Assembly: GCA_963930645.1 (NCBI GenBank)
Contig: OZ005660.1
Coordinates: 203,986,184 to 204,050,183 of the forward strand
Source: Salticus scenicus
Lineage: Eukaryota; Arthropoda; Arachnida; Araneae; Salticidae
Direction of reading: 5' to 3'
Length of the DNA stretch: 64,000 nucleotides
Part shown: piece by piece, positions 11,279 to 23,610 of the stretch
Position numbering within the stretch: the first letter of the stretch is position 1
Layout: each line of letters opens with the position of its first letter
Notes under the pieces: model-generated
The model's database searches: none
The model's input: the letters and a program-made list of their open reading frames with translations, nothing else
What the model was told of the DNA's origin: nothing
Position numbers and translations under genes: made by a program

Positions 11279-11530
11279 TGATAGAGCCAGTAATGATGTT
11301 GTCATGAAAGTTGAAGACATTTTTGCGTGTAGAAAGTTATGCTTAAAGACATAAGCAGGTTCTAGTTGACGAATGCATTTTATTTAATGAATATTCATTC
11401 CATAGACAGAGCCCGTAATGATAGTGTTATGAAAGTTGTCGACATTTTTACGCATAAAAAGTAATTTCTTAAAAACATAAGCAGGTTCTTGTCGACGAAT
11501 GCATTTTATTTAAGGTTAGTTTCATATTTC
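11279..11530 (+). repeat. Direct duplication of about 130 bp
   Basis: Two units sharing GTAATGAT-GT, TCATGAAAGTTG, ACATAAGCAGGTTCT and GACGAATGCATTTTATTTA. Part of the 9752-11530 repeat body. The poly-A runs at about 11630-11649 and 11913-11944 follow; 11650-12350 is otherwise AT-rich spacer with no gene. Confidence 0.55.
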
Positions 11531-11909
11531 AGTTTCCTTACAACTCCATACTTTTTCCACTGCAATAATTATCATGATGCAAGCTTATGTGAAATATTTC
11601 TCTATCTTACCATGTGAAGAAAATCGTGAAAAAAAAAAAAAAAAAAAAAGAACTGAGGTCGAAAGTTTTCAAGAATACTTTAATTCTCTATATCTCTAGT
11701 ATGATGGGGAACTTAAAATGTACAGATAGTAAATTTAAATTAGTTCAACTATAGCTCGAAGGATAAACATTATTTTAACATGAAAAGTGAATCCAATTTA
11801 TAAAACTAGGTCTTCGTTCCTTGGAAAAAAATATACTTTTTAGTATAAAGGAATTTAATTTATTAAACTTTATAATTTTATCTCCTTAAACCAGAATTAG
11901 AAGAAAGCA

Positions 11910-11949
<40 letters not shown>

Positions 11950-12357
11950 CGTGTTTTTATTTTTATTTTTTATTTTTGTGTGTGTGTGTGTTTTATTTAA
12001 ACCAGGTTTATTATTAGTACATGTTTCCCAGTCACATTATATATTTTTATGAATATATATATAAATTCCACTTTAAAAAATAATTAATACTCCTATATTA
12101 ATTATTACTTCATCTAAAAATAATTTAAATTAATAATAATAAACAGGGATGTGACTTTTCAACTTTTTTTGTAGGTTGTTTCTGTAGCAAGGTACAATAA
12201 ACAAAGTTTGTGCTTTCTGATAAAAAGTTCTGTTGCATGTCTAATTAAATTAAAGCTTTACATATATCCAAGTAATTAAAAACAATTTTTTTTTATGTTT
12301 AAAAATAAAGCAATTAAATCATTTATTTCTGTAATATAAGCTATTGTTACCTGATAA

Positions 12358-12941
12358 CACTGCTCGGCATGAAAATTCCCTGTGACACCATTTCAGCATA
12401 TTCTTATGTAAAATAAACTCCTGAATCCGAATAGGACCACCATTTTGCCCTATCACCCACCATTTTTTAGGAACAGTCCTCTATTTTGATCATTTTTTGG
12501 TGATTTTATGGCTATAAATTCGATTTTTAGGAGGGGCAGGGTTATTTTAACCGTTAAATATCTACTGAGGGGCTACAGAGTTGGAAAATTCTAAAATATG
12601 GACATTTTTTTGGGGGGGGGGGATTTGCCACTGAAATTGTGCATTACACATCTTATATATTTTTTAATCTGTTATTAAAGTTATTTTTCAAACTTTATAT
12701 ATATTTTTTCGTTTTTAGGTGTTAAATTAATTCTTTTTCATTCTTCAGATCAAGTTCATGGTCATAAAATTATCAAACAGGGAAAAAAATTGAGGGAGGG
12801 GGTGGTGTATCTAGAAAACGGTGGGTGACTGGGCAAAATGGTAGCCCTATTCGTATTCAGGAAGTCAATTTTACATAAGAATTAGTAAGAATGGTATCAG
12901 ATCTCGATTTTTTTTTTTTTTTTTTTTTTTTCAGAGCAGTG
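12358..12941 (-). mobile_element. MITE with CACTGCTCKGC termini, copy 2 (inverted)
   Basis: Begins CACTGCTCGGCATG and ends AGAGCAGTG. Inner text (CTGAATCCGAATAGGA ... GGGTGACTGGGCAAAATGG) matches 7950-8450 in opposite orientation. Flanks ATAA/TTATT suggest longer termini or an undefined target. No coding. Confidence 0.65.
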
Positions 12942-13159
12942 TTATTCAAACTTTTATCAATCTCATCCTTGAATAAAAACTGTTATATCAAAGTGCATGA
13001 ACTATTATTACAGCTAAAATTTTTATGTTTAAAACATTAATAAATATTCTGTAATTGTAGTATTTTGAAAAAGAATAAATCACATTGAGTTTTGAGTTTC
13101 CATTAAAAGGATGCAAATTACACTAATCAGGCTATTACTATACTACTTGAATGAAAAAC

Positions 13160-13830
13160 TTATTGTATGAAATTCCAAAATCAAAGGTAATAAATTGTTA
13201 CTTTTATTTATTTATTTTTTAACTGCTTGGATATATTCCAATGCCTCTTCTTTTTTATTTGAAATTTCAAAAACAAAGGTAATAAACTGTTACTTTTATT
13301 TATTTATTTATTGCTTGGATATATTCCAATGCCTCTTCTTTTTTATTTGCAATTTCAAAATCAAAGGTAATAAATTATTACTTTTATTTATTTATTTATT
13401 TTTTAACTGCTTGGATATATTCCAATGCCTCTTCTTTTTTATTTGAAATTTCAAAATCAAAGGTAATAAATTGTCACTTTTATTTATTTATTTATTTTTT
13501 AACTGCTTGGATATATTCCAATGCCTCTTCTTTTTTATTTGAAATTTCAAAATCAAAGGTAATAAATTGTCACTTTTATTTATTTATTTATTTTTTAACT
13601 GCTTGGATATATTCCAATGCCTCTTCTTTTTTATTTGAAATTTCAAAAACAAAGATAATAAATTGCTACTTTTATTTATTTATTAACTGCCTGGATATAT
13701 TCCAATGCCGCTTCTTTTTTATTTGAAATTTCAAAATCAAAGGTAATACATTGTTACTTTTATTCATTTACTTTTTAACTGCCTGGATATATTCCAATGC
13801 TGCTTCTTTTTTATTTGATAATTCAAAATC
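13160..13830 (+). repeat. Tandem array, seven units of 88-96 bp
   Basis: The phrase GGATATATTCCAATGC recurs with CCAATG at 13238, 13326, 13422, 13518, 13614, 13702 and 13794 (spacings 88, 96, 96, 96, 88, 92). Each unit also has TTTGAAATTTCAAAATCAAA and a (TTTA)n run whose length explains most size differences. The outer units are more diverged. The 83-codon frame is translation of the repeat. Confidence 0.9.
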
Positions 13831-14984
13831 AGTATATCTTGCTTTTGGATTTAGTTTATAGATAAGAAGATGGGCTGTTATTAATTTTAATTACCACGTT
13901 GCAACAAATATCCATTTTTTTTTTAATCACTTAGTTCAGTTTTGAATAAAACTCAAAAATGAGAGCAACGTTTTCAATTATACAATTTTCACTTTCTACA
14001 TCTTGCCTAACATAAATTGGCTCTCCATTACCATTATATATATATATATATATATAATTCTTGAAAATTAGTAGAAATAAAACTTTATTTTCCATAGAAA
14101 ACTTGAAACAGAGTATTTATAAACCAATGCGCAAATGCAGCAAAAGGAAATATAAAACTGAAATAAACAAACTGATAATAAATTTAAAGCAATCCCAAAA
14201 CACGTGGGGGCCTTCTTCAGAGGACCCCCCCCCCCCCCCCCCCAAGTATCGCTTTCGGTGCATTTTATCCCATGTATAGCCTTATAAAATTAGTTGTAAT
14301 AAAACAAAGAAAGAAAAGAAAAAAGAAAGAAAAATCCTTCGTTTAAGCACTAGGGAATTCTATTTTGAGGAACTATACAAATTTCAATAAGATCAGCAGT
14401 GTTGAATTTTTCCCCATTTTTTTGGGGCGGGGGGGGGGGGGAATTTCTGAAGCTTTAAGGGAAATATTTGGGGACAAAGATTTAGTGGTGAGCAGTTTGG
14501 GGAAATGAAACATTTTGGGGGAAAATATGTTTTTTTTTTTCAGAAAATTGGCAAAAGATTACTTATCCTAATATCCCACTTAAAAAAAAAAAAAAAAAAA
14601 AAAAAAGGTCAAGTTTATCAGATGATAAGGCGTTGATTTTGAATTTTATTTAAGAAATAGAAAAGTAACATTTACAACTTTTTCATTATAAAACTTACCT
14701 TGTTTTTTACCTTTTGTATTCCTTATTTTCAGAAATTTTGATTCATATGTGTAAGACGCACCAGCTAAATTTTGTAAAATTTTTAAAAATATTTTTTATT
14801 GCTGCTTTTTTATGGTTTTATTGACCAGAAGGAACTTATTAAGAATATAATGAAGCGTGTTCTTACATGTGTATGCTACTCTTTAAAAATAATCGAGTGA
14901 AAATTACTCCGAAGGAGCAAAATTCAATTTCTTTTGGAGATAAAAGTGAACAACTCCTTAGGAGTTACTTAAATTCCATTTTGC
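13831..14984. other. Spacer with poly-C, GGGGA-rich patch and homopolymers
   Basis: Contains (TA)n at about 14034-14056, poly-C at 14226-14243, poly-A at about 14583-14606, and a 14405-14525 patch of GGGGAA phrases resembling the interior of the hAT element at 18937-19692, perhaps a fragment. No gene seen. Confidence 0.4.
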
Positions 14985-15285
14985 TCGATTTCAGAGCAGT
15001 TTTCGCTACATTTAAGTCTTTTTATTTAGCTCTATTTAGGAGCGATTTAGCTATATTTTGAGCAACTTTCACTACGTTTAAATCTTTTTCTTTTGCTCTA
15101 TTTCGGAGCGATTTTTCTCTTCTTAGAGCAAGTTTTATTATATTCATTTTTTTTTTTTCTTTTGCTCTATTTCGGAGCGATTTTGCTCTTTTTAGAGCAA
15201 GTTTTACTATATTTAAATCTTTTTCTTTTGCTCTATTTGGGTGCGATTTTGCTCTTTTCAGAGCAAGTTTTAATACATTTAAATT
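14985..15285 (+). repeat. Tandem array, about five units of 66 bp
   Basis: Units contain GCTCTATTTCGGAGCGATTT, a GAGCAAGTTTTA phrase and TTTAAATCTTTTTCTTTT. Each unit holds short inverted words (GCTC/GAGC). The open frames here are products of the array. Confidence 0.8.
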
Positions 15286-15313
15286 AATGGCAATTTAATC
15301 TTCTGTTTTATTT

Positions 15314-15317
<4 letters not shown>

Positions 15318-15371
<54 letters not shown>
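15318..15371. repeat. (CA)n(TA)n microsatellite
   Basis: About 13 CA repeats run directly into about 13 TA repeats. The following 15372-16160 is unique AT-rich sequence with poly-T near 15618-15636 and 15977-15995 and an (AAAG)n patch at 16123-16155; no gene. Confidence 0.9.
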
Positions 15372-15372
<1 letters not shown>

Positions 15373-16161
15373 AATGAAAAATTAGAAGTAGAAGTCATGT
15401 AAAAATCGCCTTTACGAAAATCTTAACAGTTAATATCGCATTACTACTTCACGACAAAGCAATACTATTGCCTATTGGATTACGAAATTTTAGCATTATA
15501 AATTGAATTTTAACGAAAAAAACTTTATTGTTACTCTTTTTAAAAAACTTTTCGTTACAAAAAATATTGTAAATACTTTAAAATTTTCATAATAATAATA
15601 AAAAAAAGTCTGTCTTTTTTTTTTTTTTTTTTTTTTCTATTGTTTAAATATGCCTAACTACAATAGCAAGTGTCATGAAATCTGTTAACGATTGGTGATT
15701 TATACAACATCTGATAGCTCTTTCAAGCGAACAACTGAAAGTTGCAGTAGAAGTCGTGTTAAAAAAAGAAAGAAAAAATCACCTTCACGGAATCCTTGAC
15801 AGTAGAAATCACGTAATTACATCACGATATCCATGTTACGTTTTCACAAACGAATACCATTGAATTAGAACGCTATTAATTTTTCCCGAATTTATTTTCG
15901 TTTATTCTTTTCTGCCGTTCTTTGGGTCTGTAATTAATTTTCATCCCTATAAAAGAAAAAGGTTAATGCACGTGTTTTTTTTTTTTTTTTTTTTTAAAGA
16001 GGTTATAATAACATTCCACAACAGCATCTATACCTGTATTTTTGTTTCTTTAAAATAATAATAATAATTAACAAGCCAGATTTAGTTTATGAAATTTAAA
16101 ATAATATGTTTTCCTAAAACTTAAAAGAAAGAAAGAAAGAAAAGAAAAGAAAGAAAATAAT

Positions 16162-17117
16162 CTGGTGTGTCACTCACACGACTTTCTCTTACCCTGAAAT
16201 TTAATACTATAAATACAGGTTGGAGATTAAGAGGTGAGATAACGAGTACTGTTATATACAGTTATGTTAAAACAATTCAAGTTAGACTTCGGAAGAGTTT
16301 CATATGATAATTAGTTCTGTGTGAGGGGGGCGGTTCAGGAAGCCTCAAAACGTGTAAATATACAAAAAACAAGCGATGAATATAAAGCCTAAAACATGAA
16401 TTATTTACCATATCTCGATGAGGAATTCATTTCAATTCCCGAACAGCTTTCCTGGAAATGGTAAAATATTATTAGTAAAGCACATCCACTAACAACAAAA
16501 AGAATGTTATTGCTTAAATATTTGCAGCCCTGTATATCTTTCGAAGATTATATACAGACCACATGTGCATATAAATGGAATAATCCTATAGTAATCATAC
16601 ATGGCCCAGCCTGAAACATACTTCCATGAATTTGCAACGATTGTCGCACTTTTATTTAGTTCTTTTGTGTAGCCTTGTAAAAGAACAGTCAATGATTTCG
16701 CTACCATATTCTACGTGAGACATGTTTTTACGTATATAAAAAATATATATTCGTTTAATTTGGTTTAGTGCAGTCTATAGGCGTTAAACTCTACTTACCT
16801 GCAATTTCCCCCATAGACGTAATGTATTTGAATTCTGTTGGGCGTCCCTGTACACGAACCATTTGTTTCATCTCAACGAAAAGCTTAGTGTAGCATCCCT
16901 ATATGATACACATTTAGAATACTGAGTTTGGAATTTCTGCTACTATTTGTTTTTGAGATATGCTGATAACAGACACACAGACCATTTGCTAAAAACATGA
17001 TTTTCGTATTCAGGGGACCTCAGAACATGTAAATATAACAAAAACTTAGTTTCGAAAATTTGACCCTAAAACAATACTTTCTCTATCTTATGGGTAAGAA
17101 AAAGTAAAAAGAAGAAA
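16162..17117 (-). mobile_element. GGAAAGTATTG-superfamily element, inverted
   Basis: Read on the minus strand it starts TACTTTTTCTTACCCATAAG...GAGAAAGTATTG (about 17117) and ends AAAGTCGTGTGAGTGACACA then CCAG (16162-16190). The end is a hairpin (GTGTG/CACAC) followed by CCAGATT, matching the end at 49780. The last ~370 bp (16740-17113) and ~150 bp (16162-16320) match 56187-56541 and 55617-55760. The middle differs between the copies. Confidence 0.55.
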
Positions 17118-17449
17118 GAAAGAAACTTGTTAATATATTTTTGAAAAACCATGAATCCTGTAGAAATTAATAAAATTTTAAGACACAATTAAATTAGCTT
17201 TGAAGGTACATAGAAATTGTTTATGTGAATCGATATAGTACGCAGTTTTGTTAATACTACAAATTTAAATTTTTATATGAGCTTTCTATTCTATAAGAAA
17301 AAATTTCTACCTATGATACTATGAAGCACAGAAAAAGTTACATTTTCAGTTTCACCGTTGAAAGTCATGTTTCATCGAAGATAAAATTGATACAGCAACG
17401 CAATATTTTTAGAAATTTGGTGCTGATTTTTCACTATTTTTAAATTGTC

Positions 17450-18810
17450 ATATTTTGTGTTATAATTGCTAATTGTTAACTATAAATAAAATCATTGAAT
17501 GTTTATACGTCATTGTTAAATGTATGTATTGTAGGTGCTCCAGTGATTGGCATGCTCCAGTAATTGACATCTATCCCGAAATAATTAATAAATAAGAAGA
17601 ATAATAAAATAATATATTTCACATATAAGAATTTTAACATTTTATGTTAAACACTGGAGCATAGGGTGCTAATAACTGGTCAAATGAATAACTAGCAGTG
17701 TTAAACAATGGAACATAGGGTGCCAATGACTGATAAAATGAAAAACTGGCAGTGTCAATTACTGGAACATTGAGTAAATTTAAAAATTTTTGTATTTTAG
17801 TCATTTTAACAAAATACAAAAATTAATTTAAATTAAAAGTTTTAGTAATTCTTTTTCATATTTTAGTAATTGTTGAATTTGTATGTACTAGTTAAATGTA
17901 AATCTAATTATTGACTATTTCTAATTGTTAAATGGTTGTATTTTGTGTAATACTTATTAATTGTAAATAAAATCATTGAATTTTTGTATAATTGTTAAAT
18001 GTATGTATGTAATTGCTAAATTTTTATATCTTAGTAATTTTCACAAAATGCAGAAATTAATTTAAATTAAATATTTTAGCTATTCATTTTTGTATTTTAG
18101 TAATTGTTAAACTTGCAGGTAATTGATATATGTAAATGTAATTGTTAAATAGTTGTATGGAATGGATGTAATTGTTAAATGTATAAGTGTAATGGTTAAA
18201 TTTTTTTATTTTTAGTAATTTTCAGTAAATACAAAAATTAATTAAAAGTAAATTTTACAAAAATTAGTTTTTAATAATTAATTTTTGTATTTTGTATTTT
18301 AGTTATTGTTAAATTTATATGTAACGGTTAAATATATGTATATATACTTGTTAAACTTCAGTATTTTAATAATTTTCAATAATTAAAATCAAGCTAAAAT
18401 TAATTTTTAGTAATTAGTTTTTCTATTTTCCCTTTTGTTAATTGTTTGTATGTGATAGTTGAATGTATGTAAATGTAATTGTTAAATTTTAATGTATCAG
18501 GGATGGAACACGGGAGCAGAATTCATACCACTATCAATGTAAGAAATGTTTCTACTTCGTAAGTCAACGATATTATAGGTAGAGAAATTTCTTAAACAGA
18601 TTCCGGTATGAATTCTGCGCCTGTGTTCCATCCCTGATGTATGTTTAAATGTAATTAAAATTTTTGTATTAAATTTGTTGTTAAATTTTTGTATTTTAGC
18701 AATTTTTTTAAAATAAAAAATACAAAATTTAATTAAAGTTAAACAAAATTGAATTATTATTATTATTATTATTATTATTTTCTATTTTGTTGAATGTTTC
18801 TGTGTTTTAA
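17450..18810. repeat. AT-rich degenerate repeats (TTGTTAAATTTTTGTATTTTAG)
   Basis: Many imperfect copies of AATTGTTAAAT, TTTTGTATTTTAGTAATT and ACAAAATACAAAAATTAATT, with a second block at 21535-21960. Early units at 17530-17780 carry a less AT-rich phrase (CACTGGAGCATAGGGTGC). Period is irregular. A (TTA)n run lies at 18755-18778. Confidence 0.55.
18498..18636. mobile_element. Small fold-back MITE (CAGGGATGGAACACG)
   Basis: 139 bp with arms of about 35 bp: CAGGGATGGAACACGGGAGC ... complement of CAGGGATGGAACACAGGCGC. Flanked on both sides by ATGTAT (18492-18497, 18637-18642). The CAGGG start suggests hAT, but only six bases of target duplication are visible. Confidence 0.65.
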
Positions 18811-18936
18811 TTAATTATATGTATCAGAAATGAAAGTTTCGCTTTCTGTTTTTTTTTTTTTTACGAAAACGAAATTCTACATTCACACTGGAACAAACTT
18901 CTCATATAAGAGGACTTGGCACCTCTGACAGCACAG

Positions 18937-19692
18937 CAGTGATGCCAGATTGGGGATTTTGTCTCTATTTTGGGGATTTTTGAGGCTTCTGGGGACAATT
19001 TTGGGGAATTCTAAAATTTTTGGGGAGAAATCTGGGGAGTTCTTCACCTTTCTGTCAATGTTGGCATCGTAATGATTTATCCCTACGACTAGGGACTTTC
19101 AATAACTTTATTCATGATGTACGGAGAAATTTTAAATTCATAGGGACTTTTTGGTAATTTTGTAAGAAATTTCAATGAATTACGCATGGATTATGTTGTT
19201 GTTTCTAATTTTTTCATGATTAAGTAGGAACTTTTATCGTCAGTGTAGGGACATTTCGAGTTTTGAGTGGAATATCCCAAAATTTGAGTTTTATTAAAAA
19301 TTATATTAAAATTACATATTAAAATTACATATTACAATTTCTCTATAATTTTACACCTATACAATATGTTATAGGTTTATTTTATATTAATTTATTAATA
19401 ATAAGTTGTATTCGATTCACAATGTTCGATTTCTAACTTCTACCTTTGCCTCTCCGTGTGTTGCCAGCAGCACCAACTGATTAGAGGGGATTATAATACA
19501 TTTTTGTACTTGGGGATTTTTTTTTTTTCAAAAATTGCCTTCATTTGGGGAAAAATCTGAGCTTGAATCTGCATATATATATTCCCTTTTTAGTAAAAAA
19601 TTAAGTTGGGGATTTTTTTGAAAAAACCAACTGATTTGGGGAATTTTGAAGACCTGTTTGGGGAAATAATTTTCGCCCATCTGGCATCACTG
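18937..19692. mobile_element. hAT-type non-autonomous element (CAGTGATGCCAGAT)
   Basis: 756 bp with termini CAGTGATGCCAGATTGGGG and complement of CAGTGATGCCAGATGGGCG. Flanks CAGCACAG (18929-18936) and TAGCACAG (19693-19700) agree at seven of eight bases. The interior is rich in TTTGGGGATTTT phrases. No transposase frame. Confidence 0.8.
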
Positions 19693-19788
19693 TAGCACAG
19701 CACCTCTGATGTATGTTTCATATACAACCTTATATTTCCATTTGATATTTATAAGTTGAACTATTTTAGGTCTGTTTAATAAAATATA

Positions 19789-20162
19789 CAGTACCCGCCG
19801 CTTATTAAAATCTCGTTCGTTCTGAGCAAAAGTGATTTTATTAAGCGGCTGATTTTTATATCCGGCGAACGCTCCTGCATTCAAGAAAATAGTATTATTT
19901 GCCTGAATTTGGAAAGAAATTTCAAAAGGTACCAAAGAATGGAATTATTAAACAATATTAATTAATTTTTAAGAGATAATTATTTGATTGTTCCTTCAAA
20001 ATAAGTGAATTAAACACATCTTAAGTTCCGATGCGCTCTCCTTTGAGGAAAACCATCAATACTTTGCTAAAAGTTCACGTTAAATTTAAAATATTTCCGT
20101 TTAAGTTTCTTGCTTCTTAGTTATTTCAGAATAAGAACTAAAAATTGCCTTTTAATTCAAGA

Positions 20163-20193
<31 letters not shown>

Positions 20194-20586
20194 TCATTTG
20201 CAAATCAAATCAAATTTGTAAACTTATTACCGCGCTTTAAAGAATATATCCCTTGAAATTGTTACTAAGACAATTCATGGGGCATGTTTAATTGCTGAAA
20301 ATGTAAAATTTTCGACAAAGAGAGATAACGGAGGGATTGCTGTATTTTATTTTCTATTTCATTTCAAAACTAAAAAATCGTAGCGTAAATAAAAATTTGT
20401 TTAGCGTACATAAATGACATTTTTGTTGCTGAAGAGATTTTTTTGAGTTTATTAACCGGCGATGCTGATTTTATTAAGCGGCGCTTTTAAAATTGGTTTA
20501 CATTGATTTGATTCCTGTCCTGGCGATTTGATCAGATAAAGCGGCTGATTTTATTAACCAGTGATTTTATTAGGCGCCGGTTACTG
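19789..20586 (+). mobile_element. Pogo/Tigger-like TA element (CAGTACCCGCCGC), copy 1
   Basis: 798 bp between TA dinucleotides. Termini CAGTACCCGCCGCTTATTAA and complement of CAGTAACCGGCGCCTAATAA. Subterminal words AATAAAATCAGCCGCTTAA repeat near the right end. A second, inverted copy is at 31019-31852. No transposase-like frame, so non-autonomous; the pogo assignment rests on TA target and CAGT ends. Confidence 0.75.
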
Positions 20587-20707
20587 TATATTCAGGCAAC
20601 ATTTCTTATATTTTTTAGCGAATTGAAAACTTTAAATTGAGGTTTTCAGTTTTTCATGAATTCATGATCTTCAAGATGCTTAAATTTCTACAGATAATTT
20701 GAGAAAA

Positions 20708-20752
<45 letters not shown>

Positions 20753-20963
20753 TGTGTGTGTGTTTTATAGAACCTACTTAAGAAAATTAGGAATGGATTT
20801 TTCAATATCTTTAAACGAAAAAATATAAAAAATAAAAATCTAACAAAAATAATCCCCCCCCCCCAAATTTTTATATGGACATGCACTTTTTATTTATCTA
20901 TTTTTTCCCCCCTCAAAAAAATAATCAATAAATTTTAAAATCTATTCCTAATTCTTTTAAGTA

Positions 20964-21126
20964 CACTGTCAAAAAAAAGTCCTGTTTGTTGCCAGAAATT
21001 TTCTGCAATTCAGAAAAATACGTTCTATCAACGTAATTTTTCCGTAATAATTCCGTATTTTTCTGAATTACAGAAAATTTCTGGCAGCAAGCAGGAGTTT
21101 TTTTTTTTTTTTTTTTTTTGACAGTG
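20964..21126. mobile_element. Palindromic MITE (CACTGTCAAAAA) in the right arm of the palindrome
   Basis: 163 bp between TA dinucleotides. It begins CACTGTCAAAAAAAAGTCCT and ends with its complement; inner arms share CAGAAATTTTCTG and ATTCAGAAAAATACG. The left palindrome arm reads GAACC-TA-CTTAAG with no insertion, proving the TA duplication. Confidence 0.85.
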
Positions 21127-21534
21127 TAGGTTCTATTAAACACACAAAAAATTATTAAGTCTTTTCTTAAATATCTGTATAGAAGTTTTAGCATTTTGAA
21201 GGTCATGAATTCATGAAAAAATGCAGACTGAAAAAAACACAATTTAAAGATTTCAAATCTGAAAAAAGTATGTCAAAAGCTATAAGAACTGTTGCCTGAA
21301 TATATATTTTACTGAACAAAACTAATATAGTTCAATTTAGAAATAGTAAATGGAAATGTAAGCTTTTATATATGAAGTTTATTTGGGTGTGAATATAGGA
21401 ATTCGTATAATATAGGTATGTAATATAATGTAATATAATGTATATGTAATATAAATATAATATAAAATATAGGTTTTCGTTGAAAAAAAAAAAAAAAAAA
21501 AAAAAAAAGGCGGAACTTTCACCCTTATCTGTAT

Positions 21535-21960
21535 TGTATATAATTGTTAAATTTTTATATTTTAGTAATTTTCTTAAAATACAATTACAAAATTTCATTA
21601 AAATTAAAAAAATTGCTATTTTGTATTTTAGCATTTGCTAAATTTTTATGTATTGTTTAATGCAAATACAATTGCTAAATGTACGTGAAATTGTTGAATG
21701 TTTTTAATTATTAAATGATCGTATATGTAATTGTTAAATTTTTGTATTTTAATAATTTTCACAAAATATAAAATACAAAATTTAATTAAAACTAAGCAAA
21801 AAAATTTATTTATTTATTTATTTATTTTTTGTATTTTGGAAGTTGTTAAATTTGCATATAAACGTTAAATGTTTGTGTAATAGTGAAATGTGTGTATAAG
21901 TAATTGTTAATCTTCTATAGATTATAATTTTCAATTTTTACTATATTAGTAATACTAAAA
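21535..21960. repeat. Second block of the TTGTTAAATTTTTGTATTTTAG repeats
   Basis: Same phrases as 17450-18810. Poly-A follows at 21986-22007 and poly-T at about 22061-22083. Together with the first block it brackets the hAT element and the palindrome, so those may be insertions into one longer array. Confidence 0.5.
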
Positions 21961-22149
21961 CAAATAATAACAATAATTTATATTTAAAAAAAAAAAAAAA
22001 AAAAAAACTCTTTTTTCGTGCACTCTTAAGAAGGCAGTGGACGAACTAACCAATTTCGATGATTTTTTTTTTTTTTTTTTTTTCAAAATTTATCTTTTGT
22101 GAGACTTATTGATTATTTTTTTTCTTTCTTAAAAAGAAGAAGAAAAAAA

Positions 22150-22368
22150 TCTGCTTGGATAAGGCACTGCCGCAGACAATAGATATCTGGACCCGCCTTG
22201 CTATATATCATTTTAATGGCTCTAAAAGAAATAACGCACGCGTAAAAAAACACGTGTTTGGAATTTTTTAAAGATTTTTTAATTTATGATAAGATGGAAG
22301 ATGAAACTAAATAAAATTGATTCACACATTTAAATATAATGTCCAGCGAAGCTAGCAAGGCCTTCTAG
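22150..22368 (+). mobile_element. Degenerate Helitron 3' remnant
   Basis: CTGCCGCAGACAATAG...GGACCCG at about 22168-22197 resembles the GCTGCCGAAGGCAG/GGACCCGG modules of the Helitron at 56603-60813. The end CCAGCGAAGCTAGCAAGGCC then TTCTAG (22368), T resembles the other Helitron ends. No 5' end seen. 22369-22580 is poly-A-rich spacer. Confidence 0.4.
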
Positions 22369-22507
22369 TATCTCAGAATAACCGCTAATTATTTTTAAAT
22401 GCTTTGAGCAAAATCGCAAAAAAAAAAAAAAAAAAAAAAAAAATATTAAACAAATTATAAGTTCTACAAATTTTTATTTATTTGTTTTAAAGCTTAAAAT
22501 TGCAGAA

Positions 22508-22545
<38 letters not shown>

Positions 22546-22591
22546 TTGCAATTAAAATTGTGTGAAAAAAAATAAATAAATAAGGTAAAGA

Positions 22592-23164
22592 CACCAGTGC
22601 TCGTCACCCCTAAAATCTGCACCAGTAGTCGTCACCCTCTTAAAAGAAGTGTTAAAATAACCGTTTTATAACCTGTATGAATTTGAATCTACCCGCATAA
22701 GATTCTCCAAAGCCTTCTGCTTCTTATGACATAAAAAGTTCGATTTCAACTATTGGGGAAGAGTAGGGAGAAACAAAATAAGGGAAGTATACGTTAAATT
22801 ACAATTGAATTGAGTCAACGTAAAGCAAATGATTAAGGGAATAGATATGCATTTCTTGATATATTTTGTTGTTTGCTGCATTTGACATTGCTCATAAAGC
22901 ATTGTATGTAATGCTTATGAAATGCTGAATACGATTTATGTGCAACTTTTTAAAATTTGACATAATATAAAGGTTTTTAAGGTATGACGACTACTGGTGC
23001 ATATTTTGCACGTTTTACCAGTGCTCGTCACCCCTGACGAACACTGGTGTTTTAACATTTTTAATAACCGGGTAACTTTTTTGATGAAAAATACTATATT
23101 TTCATTTAGAATTATGATGGTATAATTTTTACTTTAATTGGACTATCGGCACCAGTAGTCGTCA
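22592..23164 (-). repeat. Subterminal motif cluster of copy 2 (6 motifs)
   Basis: CACCAGTnnTCGTCA or its complement at 22592-22606, 22620-22634, 22985-22999, 23016-23030 (first base changed), 23035-23049 and 23150-23164. Number, order and orientation mirror the six in copy 1 at 4270-4841. Confidence 0.7.
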
Positions 23165-23610
23165 GGGGTATTCGTAAATGTAAACAAATGTATTTTAACT
23201 TCTAGAACGTGAACTTTATTGCACTTGTAACTTTTGTATAGCTTGTTTTAATAAAGTCAGTCATGGTACCTTTAATTCACTATGACTGACTTTAAACCAC
23301 CTAAAATTTTTCATATTATTTTGCTGGAAAAATTAAACAATGGCACATAAACATATTTAGTTATAAAGAGCTTTTTCTAGTTTTCTGTTATATATTTTAG
23401 AAAAACAGACATGATTACTCTATAAATCTGTCTAATGTATTTTAAATTTTTATGATGTCATGCTTTTGCGAAGATGTATTTAAGTGATGTTAAAGTTTTT
23501 TATTGACCGTGATAATTTAATTTTAATTCATATATATTTCGAAAATGATAAAATACAAAGGTTAATTTTATAGTTAGCATGGCTGTGAGTCGGTTAAAAA
23601 TTATGTTAAC

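Larger units (their letters stand above)
9752..11530 (+). mobile_element. GGAAAGTATTG-superfamily element split by a SINE and a MITE
   Basis: Removing the SINE (9770-10094) restores a 5' hairpin, TTCCTTTTACAAAG-TATAAGGAA, followed by GTATAGTAATC. The body continues to 10386, is split by the TA-flanked MITE at 10389-11134, and resumes with text that matches, inverted, 32470-32600. The right limit near 11530 is approximate. Confidence 0.5.
19716..21375. repeat. Long imperfect palindrome of about 1.65 kb
   Basis: Outer arms: CATATACAACCTTATATTTC (left) pairs with GGAAATGTAAGCTTTTATAT (right). Further in, TATTCAGGCAACATTTCTTA (from 20587) pairs with 21260-21305, TTCATGAATTCATGA with 21205-21220, and GAACCTACTTAAG with 21127-21135 plus 20950-20963. 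The centre is about 20830-20920. A pogo-like element sits in the left arm and a MITE in the right arm; each arm shows the other's empty TA site. Confidence 0.75.

Noticed and set aside
13195..13446. 83-codon repetitive frame resembling a membrane peptide
   Set aside because: Translation of the 88-96-bp tandem array.
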